From positions 1 to 11,274 of the forward strand of contig CAKQVW010000058.1 of NCBI GenBank assembly GCA_934277865.1: 11,274 nt of DNA. Reading direction: 5' to 3'. A model generated the notes under the pieces. The model did no database searches, was not told where the DNA came from, and was given only the letters and a program-made list of their open reading frames with translations. Position 1 is the first letter of the stretch. Every line of letters starts with the position of its first letter. Source of the DNA: an uncultured Pseudobdellovibrionaceae bacterium. Its GTDB lineage: Bacteria > Bdellovibrionota > Bdellovibrionia > Bdellovibrionales > JAMPXM01. Position numbers and translations under genes: made by a program. Positions 6,966-11,274 of the stretch are shown here, in pieces.

Positions 6966-6968
6966 CTC

Positions 6969-6998
6969 TTGCCATCGCGACGTGTTCGAGAAAACACT
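6969..6998 (+). promoter_or_regulatory. Candidate promoter of the outer-membrane barrel gene
   Basis: TTGCCA (6969-6974), an 18-nt spacer and AACACT (6993-6998) form a weak sigma70-like pair. The -10 ends 6 nt before ATG 7005, so the transcript would be leaderless or nearly so. The -10 match is poor. Confidence 0.35.
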
Positions 6999-7004
6999 GC
7001 AGGT

Positions 7005-7778
7005 ATGAGAAAACAATATCGCTTTACCACGACGTCGATAACTCTAATGTTTGTTTCACTTGCCGCCCTTTTAGGGGCCTCAGCATTTGCCGAGCCCGCG
7101 CTGGCGCAAACGGAGATCCGCCTCGAAGGTGATCTCACCTGGCAAACGCGCAACGACCAGCGAGTACCTGGAAACGGTGGGACCGAATTTTCACTTTCTG
7201 ACATCAAACAGGGGCCGTTTCCGAACTATCGCCTGTACGTCGGACATCGCTTTCAAGAGCGACATGAGATTCGACTGCTCTACGCCCCGTTAGAAATTCA
7301 ACTGGATACCGAGTTCAACAAGCCAATTACCTTCTTTGGTTCGACATTTGCGGCTGGGACGCCAACGTCCGCACTCTACAAATTCAATTCGTATCGGGCG
7401 ACCTACGCCTACCACTTTGAGCCCAGCGGAAACTGGAAATATGCCGTGGGTTTCACGGCAAAGATTCGTGACGCCGAAGTTCGCCTCTCTCAAGGCGCGC
7501 TGACACAGAGTAAAACCAATGTGGGCTTTGTTCCGCTCTTGAACTTTCAAGCCGAATACGATTTTGGAGACGGCTTTCGAGCTCGCCTCGATTTCGACGG
7601 ACTCGCGGCGCCTCAAGGACGGGCCTTTGACGTCGGTCTTTTCTTAGATCGTAAAATCAACGATTCGTATTCGATTTTTGGCGGATATCGCACTGTTGAA
7701 GGTGGTGCGGACAATTCAGAGGTTTACAACTTTGCCTGGATCCACAAGCTCGTGATCGGTGCGACGGCGAAGTTTTAA
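7005..7778 (+). CDS. Probable outer-membrane beta-barrel protein, function unknown
   Basis: A 257-residue exported protein. The signal peptide has basic MRKQYR, a hydrophobic core around residues 11-24, and cleavage possible after AFA (29) or ALA (34). The mature part is made of alternating polar/aromatic strands such as NYRLYVGHRF, HEIRLLYAPLEIQL, YRATYAYHF, KYAVGFTAKI, DFGDGFRARLDFD, RAFDVGLFLDRKI and SYSIFGGYRTVE, typical of a barrel of roughly 10 to 12 strands. It ends in LVIGATAKF with a C-terminal Phe, the usual recognition signal for the outer-membrane assembly machinery. I cannot name the family or a substrate. The ATG at 7005 starts the signal peptide; an in-frame ATG at 6969 would add 12 unlikely residues. 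AGG lies only 1 nt before the ATG, too close to serve as a ribosome site. It ends at a strong bidirectional terminator. Confidence 0.75.
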   Translation: MRKQYRFTTTSITLMFVSLAALLGASAFAEPALAQTEIRLEGDLTWQTRNDQRVPGNGGTEFSLSDIKQGPFPNYRLYVGHRFQERHEIRLLYAPLEIQLDTEFNKPITFFGSTFAAGTPTSALYKFNSYRATYAYHFEPSGNWKYAVGFTAKIRDAEVRLSQGALTQSKTNVGFVPLLNFQAEYDFGDGFRARLDFDGLAAPQGRAFDVGLFLDRKINDSYSIFGGYRTVEGGADNSEVYNFAWIHKLVIGATAKF

Positions 7779-7796
7779 AACGGCGACGCACTAAAA

Positions 7797-7827
7797 AAGA
7801 AAAGCTCGCCGATTCGGCGAGCTTTTT
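7797..7827. terminator. Bidirectional intrinsic terminator
   Basis: GCTCGCCG (7804-7811) and CGGCGAGC (7815-7822) form a perfect GC-rich 8-bp stem with an ATT loop. TTTTT follows on the plus strand, and on the minus strand the tail reads TTTTCTTTTTT. It serves the barrel gene (stop at 7778) and the RRM gene (stop at 7892) from opposite sides. Confidence 0.9.
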
Positions 7828-7891
7828 CGTTTGGTATAGTTTCTTGTCCAAACGTTCTTAAAGAATAAACGCTGTTAAATACGATTTGTAT

Positions 7892-8179
7892 CTAGTAGCG
7901 GCGGTTGTTGAAGCCACCACCGTTACGTGGCTCCTGAGGTTTTGCCTCAGAAACATTCAGAGCACGTCCGCCCTGATCTGTACCGTTGAGCCCGTCGATC
8001 GCGGCTTGCGCCTCAGTCGGCGAGGCCATTTCGACGAAACCAAAACCTTTGCTGCGTCCAGTTTCACGGTCCGAGATCACTCGTGCCGATTCAACATTGC
8101 CGAAGCTAGCGAACATGTCGCCCAAGCTCTGGTCATCGATGCTAAACGAAAGGTTTCCAACAAATAACTTTTTACCCAC
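7892..8179 (-). CDS. Small RRM-domain RNA-binding protein
   Basis: A 95-residue protein that is almost entirely one RNA recognition motif. RNP2 is LFVGNL (residues 5-10) and RNP1 is KGFGFVEM (44-51), with the aromatic RNA-stacking positions Phe6, Phe46 and Phe48 kept. A short Gly/Asn/Arg tail (RNGGGFNNRRY) resembles the glycine-rich tails of cyanobacterial Rbp and other bacterial RRM proteins, some of which are cold-induced. It probably binds single-stranded RNA in the cytoplasm; targets are unknown. The start is GTG (complement of 8177-8179), preceded by a full AAGGAGG (complement of 8184-8190) at a short 4-nt spacing. No other gene here has so complete a Shine-Dalgarno. It is transcribed alone toward the shared terminator. 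The 183 nt upstream of the start contain no gene. Confidence 0.93.
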   Translation of the reverse strand: MGKKLFVGNLSFSIDDQSLGDMFASFGNVESARVISDRETGRSKGFGFVEMASPTEAQAAIDGLNGTDQGGRALNVSEAKPQEPRNGGGFNNRRY

Positions 8180-8362
8180 AGATCCTCCTTAGGATTGAAG
8201 CCTCTAAAGAAGACTAGCCGAATTGCTATTGTTCCGAAGGGACTAGAATGGAAACTCATCTTCGCACGCCATTGTGACGATAGCAACGTCGCGTTTGGGA
8301 GATGGTCTTTCCCGATCACAAAACCCCTCTCAACTGGCTGTTTAGATTGGCGTATTGCCATT
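8180..8362 (-). other. Gene-free leader/promoter region of the RRM gene, with inverted repeat
   Basis: No coding frame is convincing here. TTGCTAT (8223-8229) and ATAGCAA (8280-8286) are a 7-bp exact inverted repeat 50 nt apart, which could fold in a long 5' leader. TGGC-GTATT-GCCA (8348-8360) is a small hairpin next to the methyltransferase stop, without a T-run. No clear -35/-10 pair was found. The strong ribosome site (8184-8190) lies at the RRM end. Confidence 0.4.
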
Positions 8363-9463
8363 CTAAGACTTAAGGCGCAATTTCCATAAAACGGTGATTT
8401 CTTTCGATCTTGCCTCATACAACGGGTCTTCTTCGTCTCTGGCTTTCGCATGTCGCGACTCCGTTTGCAGAGAGCCGACAATCTCAAGTCCAGCCGACGT
8501 GATCCATCCCTGCAGGTCGTGCGGCGCTCGCAAACCAAGAAGCTCCGCAAGGTTGGACAAGATCAGCCACACTTCACCTCTAGCGTTCAGGTGTTTTGCG
8601 ACATCGCTGAGAAACCCGCGAAGCATGGCGCTTTCAAAATCGTAGACAGCGTTTTCAAGCCGAGAAGTGGGTCTTGCCGGCACCCAAGGAGGATTGCATA
8701 CAATCAAATCAGCTTTTCCTTCCGGGAAAAATGTCGTCGACCTCACGTCCACTTGTTTTTCAAAGCCAAGACGTCGGATGTTTTCACCCGCACACTTTAA
8801 AGCGCGCGGCTCGGAGTCTGTCGCGATAACTTTTTCTAAACCACGCTTAGCCAAAATCGCGGCGATCACTCCCGTACCCGTGCCGATATCAAAAGCCGTC
8901 TTATACCCGTCGGGAATGGGAGCTTCGCCGACGAGATCCAAGTACTCCCCACGAACCGGCGCGAAAACACCGTAGTGTGCATAGATGCGCTCACCAAGGG
9001 CCGGGACAAGCAGGCCCTTTTTTCGCCACTCATGCGCCCCAATAATTCCCAAGAGTTCACGAAGACTGATGTCGAATCCTTCTGACGGAATAAACTCAAG
9101 CGCTTCGCGCAGTGCTTCGGAAACATCGGGCGCCCGCGAAAGAAGAATCTTCAAGTCTGACTCAACACGCACCACGAGTCTTGCCTGCAACCGAGCTCGG
9201 CTCGCCTGCGACTGCCTGTGCAAATGAAACTTCTCTTTAAGTGAATGCGACGCCCCTTGTGACGACTTGATACTCCGACCGTCTTGCTGTTTATCAATTC
9301 GCTTGTTCAGCGCGATCAGGAAGTCTTTGGCTCGATGAAAATCCCCCGTCCATCGAAACGCAATGCCTTGACTGGCATCGCCGATGAACCTCCGCACATC
9401 GAGCCTATCGTCGGCGTCGCGAATCTCTTTTGGTTGGGGAATCTGCGTCTCTGTTAGCCACAT
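8363..9463 (-). CDS. Class I SAM-dependent methyltransferase with NPPW motif
   Basis: A 366-residue protein with a C-terminal Rossmann methyltransferase domain. Motif I is FDIGTGTGVIAAIL (191-204), the acidic post-I position is in ATDSEP (around 216), and motif IV is NPPW (257-260). NPPW/NPPY enzymes methylate planar amino groups: N6 of adenine, N2 of guanine, or the side-chain amide of glutamine, as in PrmC, RsmC/RlmG and RlmF types. The preceding block AHYGVFAPVRGEYLDLV (162-178) resembles a conserved segment seen in stand-alone proteins of this type. Residues 1-150 are charged, mostly helical, and not recognised; they may bind the substrate. The ATG lies 4 nt after the TGA of the kinase-like gene, so the two are very probably cotranscribed. 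Whether the target is RNA or protein cannot be told from the sequence. Confidence 0.8.
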   Translation of the reverse strand: MWLTETQIPQPKEIRDADDRLDVRRFIGDASQGIAFRWTGDFHRAKDFLIALNKRIDKQQDGRSIKSSQGASHSLKEKFHLHRQSQASRARLQARLVVRVESDLKILLSRAPDVSEALREALEFIPSEGFDISLRELLGIIGAHEWRKKGLLVPALGERIYAHYGVFAPVRGEYLDLVGEAPIPDGYKTAFDIGTGTGVIAAILAKRGLEKVIATDSEPRALKCAGENIRRLGFEKQVDVRSTTFFPEGKADLIVCNPPWVPARPTSRLENAVYDFESAMLRGFLSDVAKHLNARGEVWLILSNLAELLGLRAPHDLQGWITSAGLEIVGSLQTESRHAKARDEEDPLYEARSKEITVLWKLRLKS

Positions 9464-9467
9464 GACA

Positions 9468-10265
9468 TCACTTCATACGAGCCCGCAGGTGATCAATCAA
9501 TGTTTGAATTTCGTCTTGCGCATTCATCACGTCGCCACGATGTCGGGCGGGCTCGAAAAACTCTGGGTCCACCACGAAGGCACGCTCGGGCGTGATTCGT
9601 ATCTGTAAATCTATCGGATTAATGCCTTCTCGCTCTAGAAGCTCGGCTATGTGCTCAAGACTTTGAATCAGCTTTTCCGTTGGCTTAAAGCTCTCCGGAA
9701 TATCGGCGGGACGATTTGCGTAGTGAAAACCGTCCACAAACTCGGTAACCAATGTATACCGCCCTTCGTGAAACGCGAGCCCCTGAAACTTTGGACCGAT
9801 TCCAAGATCACTTAAGCGTCGCACCCAAGCCGCTTCGTTGCGAAGATGATCCATCAAACGCATTCCAGCCCTAGTATCGCCGGGCTTTAAGTAAGAGACC
9901 TTGGCAAACACACGCCTGCCCCCAAGCTGGCCCTCAAATGCTTTGTAGTACCCAATTCCCGAGGCCTCTTGCACACGATCTAACTCTCTAAGGCTTCGAA
10001 TCTGCTCAAAGTCGATTCGCTCTGGCACACTCGCGAGATCAAAACTTCGAGTCGACAACGTCCCATGAGAAGGTGAAACCGAAGCCTCGCGAAAGAGATG
10101 GTTCTTCGCAACCCTCAGTGCCGCATCGTCATGCAGACCTTCGAACCCTTGAACGCACCATTCATTGCGGATCGATTTCGATCCACTGGCGAACGCGATG
10201 GATTCCAGCAAACCCGTCACGACCAAACCGCTCAAAATGAGGAGCTTCAAAGTAAGCCGCACCAC
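9468..10265 (-). CDS. Exported protein-kinase-like protein, atypical catalytic loop
   Basis: A 265-residue protein with a signal peptide (LKLLILSGLVVTGLL core, cleavage likely after AFA at residue 26) and a kinase-like fold in the mature part. Visible landmarks: beta3 lysine Lys122 in VFAK, helix-C-type Glu144 in LRNEAAWVRRL, hinge-like LVTEFVDG (172-179), a loop GINPIDLQ (214-221) where a kinase has HxD, and VVDPEFFE (231-238) in place of DFG. Asp219 and Asp233 could fill the catalytic and metal-binding Asp roles, but the usual His and the Asn five residues after the Asp are absent. It may therefore be a divergent kinase or a pseudokinase. ATP is not normally available in the periplasm, which adds doubt about activity. 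The start is GTG at 10265 (or GTG at 10262), without a clear ribosome site. The methyltransferase follows after 4 nt. Confidence 0.65.
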   Translation of the reverse strand: MVRLTLKLLILSGLVVTGLLESIAFASGSKSIRNEWCVQGFEGLHDDAALRVAKNHLFREASVSPSHGTLSTRSFDLASVPERIDFEQIRSLRELDRVQEASGIGYYKAFEGQLGGRRVFAKVSYLKPGDTRAGMRLMDHLRNEAAWVRRLSDLGIGPKFQGLAFHEGRYTLVTEFVDGFHYANRPADIPESFKPTEKLIQSLEHIAELLEREGINPIDLQIRITPERAFVVDPEFFEPARHRGDVMNAQDEIQTLIDHLRARMK

Positions 10266-10274
10266 CTTGTCTTA

Positions 10275-10296
10275 TCGGAAAGCCGGCCTTACCGGA
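10275..10296. repeat. Imperfect palindrome before the kinase-like gene
   Basis: TCGGAAAGCC followed directly by GGCCTTACCGGA is a near-palindrome centred on GCCGGC (10282-10287), ending 10 nt upstream of the GTG start at 10265. It may be an operator. No convincing promoter pair was found beside it. Confidence 0.25.
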
Positions 10297-10345
10297 CCAT
10301 AGACTTCAGGCTTGATTTGAACGAGGATTGCCTTATGACCCAGTC

Positions 10346-10384
10346 AAAACCCAGTAAATCGACCTTGGGCGCCAACTGGGTTTT
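10346..10384 (-). terminator. Intrinsic terminator overlapping the PepSY gene stop codon
   Basis: AAAACCCAGT (10346-10355) and ACTGGGTTTT (10375-10384) are a perfect 10-bp inverted repeat with a 19-nt loop that contains GGCGCC. On the minus strand the stem begins inside the TAA stop (complement of 10383-10385) and its 3' arm ends in TTTT. The minus-strand sequence then continues with a second GACTGGGT, which could pair alternatively with the 5' arm. Confidence 0.6.
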
Positions 10385-10934
10385 AGATCATGCACGCCGC
10401 AATGGCGAGAGCCCCAAGGCCAAATGAAACGATGGTTGCTGTTCGGTAAGGTTTCACCGTCCATGCCAACCACAGCCCAGAAAGCGTCGTGAGAACCAAC
10501 GCGATCCCGAAGGCGATTTCAAACCAACGCATGATGCGTGGGCCATGCCCTTTATGAAGCTCGATCAAGCGACTCATAAGACTTGGGTTCACCTGACTTA
10601 CAACCCACTGTCCCCCTTCCTCGAGTGCCGCCGTGTAGTGCACGCGAGTCGCCGGACGGAAGATGAGATTCGTCTTACTACCGCGAATATATTCGAAATC
10701 AAAGTCGATCCCATTCTTCTTAAACTCTTCGCGGAAGAACGCCTCTTGTTCGGCACCGGCTTCCGTTGGAATCGTAGACAAGCGAAAGGCCTCAGTCTTT
10801 TCTTGGCTACCTTTGAAGTCGAGAAGGTAACCTGTCCCGCTAATCGGCATGATCAAGAGAAACGGCATAAAAAAGGCCGCAAGGATGAGATGAACGTAAA
10901 TCCAAAGCTTTCGAGAACCAAGTGTGTTTGCCAT
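10383..10934 (-). CDS. PepSY-associated transmembrane protein
   Basis: A 183-residue inner-membrane protein resembling the PepSY_TM group, small relatives of FhuF/PiuB-type iron-reductase-like membrane proteins. The pattern is RKLWIYVHLILAAFFMPFLLIMPISGTGYLL (residues 8-38: first span with His15), a periplasmic-type PepSY region (about 40-120), then LIELHKGHGPRIMRWFEI with His127 and His130 leading into the second span (136-158), and a third span (163-183). The His residues near the membrane could bind heme, as proposed for relatives. ATG 10934 was chosen over the in-frame GTG at 10943, because a TTGAGT-N17-TTAAGT promoter lies just upstream and would leave the GTG outside the transcript. The AAGGAG seen near 10955-10960 falls inside the promoter spacer. 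It is monocistronic by its terminator. Confidence 0.8.
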   Translation of the reverse strand: MANTLGSRKLWIYVHLILAAFFMPFLLIMPISGTGYLLDFKGSQEKTEAFRLSTIPTEAGAEQEAFFREEFKKNGIDFDFEYIRGSKTNLIFRPATRVHYTAALEEGGQWVVSQVNPSLMSRLIELHKGHGPRIMRWFEIAFGIALVLTTLSGLWLAWTVKPYRTATIVSFGLGALAIAACMI

Positions 10935-10941
10935 GCAAAAC

Positions 10942-10970
10942 ACTTAAGGGAAAACTCCTTGGAAACTCAA
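10942..10970 (-). promoter_or_regulatory. Candidate promoter of the PepSY gene
   Basis: On the minus strand, TTGAGT (complement of 10965-10970), 17 nt, then TTAAGT (complement of 10942-10947) form a sigma70-like pair. The -10 ends 7 nt before ATG 10934, predicting a leaderless transcript. Confidence 0.5.
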
Positions 10971-11014
10971 CTCGAAATTTGTGACAAATTGTTGTGAAAG
11001 CCAAACGAGAACGA

Positions 11015-11274
11015 CTAAAGCCCCATGGCGACAACCGAGTCCCGAGTCTTTGCGCACCATGCTTTGTCGTCATCCGCAAGGTTCTCGAATTCTTGCACCA
11101 AACTTGCGCGCGAATACTCCGCCATCTCTTTATCACCTGCTAAACGGTAGGCGAGAAACAAGGCTTCGTGGGTAAAGAAAAGCTCAAGCGCCGGAGCGGG
11201 CTTGTCCTTCGATCAGTTGAAATTCGTCGATCGAGTGGCTTGATTTGCATTGGTTAAGCGACCTCTTCGGTCGA
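11015..11274 (-). pseudogene. Probable 3' part of a frameshifted or interrupted gene, unidentified
   Basis: On the minus strand an open frame from 11212 to the TAG at 11015-11017 encodes 65 protein-like residues, among them ALELFFTHEALFLAYRLAGD and MAEYSRASLVQEFENLADDD, rich in charged and helix-forming residues. It has no good start codon: an in-frame TGA (complement of 11213-11215) blocks it upstream. A second minus frame is open from the window edge to a TGA at 11184-11186 and reads DEFQLIEG just before the overlap, so a single frameshift within about 11187-11212 would join the two. In the third frame a TAA at 11254-11256 could instead end a separate upstream gene (STEEVA). I recognise no family. 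A sequencing error, a decayed gene or a non-gene are all possible; the window edge prevents a decision. Confidence 0.35.

Noticed and set aside
8077..8550. 157-codon minus-strand frame between the methyltransferase and the RRM gene
   Set aside because: It overlaps the RRM gene (8077-8179) and the methyltransferase (8363-8550) in another frame, and has no domain and unlikely composition.
10335..10427. Small plus-strand ORF starting at ATG 10335
   Set aside because: It consists mostly of the PepSY terminator hairpin and the antisense of the PepSY C-terminus, with no ribosome site.
1..11274. CRISPR array, tRNA, rRNA, insertion sequence or phage region
   Set aside because: No spaced direct repeats, no recognisable RNA genes, no transposase or integrase frame and no terminal inverted repeats were seen.

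Overview
The window looks like ordinary chromosome from a diderm (Gram-negative), proteobacteria-like organism of moderate GC content. The evidence is a lipoprotein with a lipobox, an outer-membrane barrel-like protein ending in Phe, periplasmic c-type cytochrome chemistry and a PepSY membrane protein. The gene mix would suit a Bdellovibrionota/'deltaproteobacterial' lineage, but that placement is a guess. I see no phage genes, transposase, CRISPR array, tRNA or rRNA.

Layout. (1) 1-1064, plus strand: the C-terminal third of a tryptophanase, overlapping by 4 nt a metal-binding VOC (glyoxalase/dioxygenase fold) protein. (2) 1126-1836, plus: an exported SleB-like cell-wall hydrolase. It converges on (3) 4527-1842, minus: a tight three-gene operon, DoxX-family protein > ChrA-type transporter > di-heme cytochrome c peroxidase, joined by ATGA and TAATG overlaps. 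(4) 4627-5286, plus: a C-factor-like short-chain dehydrogenase, divergent from the operon. (5) 5422-6909, plus: a NagZ-like GH3 lipoprotein. (6) 7005-7778, plus: an outer-membrane beta-barrel-like protein, which shares a bidirectional terminator with (7) 8179-7892, minus: a small RRM RNA-binding protein. (8) 10265-8363, minus: a two-gene unit coding for an exported protein-kinase-like protein and an NPPW-motif methyltransferase. (9) 10934-10383, minus: a three-TM PepSY-type membrane protein whose terminator overlaps its stop codon. (10) 11274-11015, minus: probably the end of a broken or frameshifted gene.

Themes. Two proteins (SleB-like, GH3) probably act on peptidoglycan or its sugars in the envelope. 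The DoxX-ChrA-peroxidase operon looks like an anion-transport/oxidative-stress unit. Four genes have a sigma70-like promoter placed so that transcription would begin at or next to the ATG, and they lack a good Shine-Dalgarno sequence, which suggests leaderless mRNAs. The least conventional unit is the exported kinase-like protein with a degenerate catalytic loop, encoded 4 nt upstream of the methyltransferase. None of the functions has been tested; all are read from motifs.
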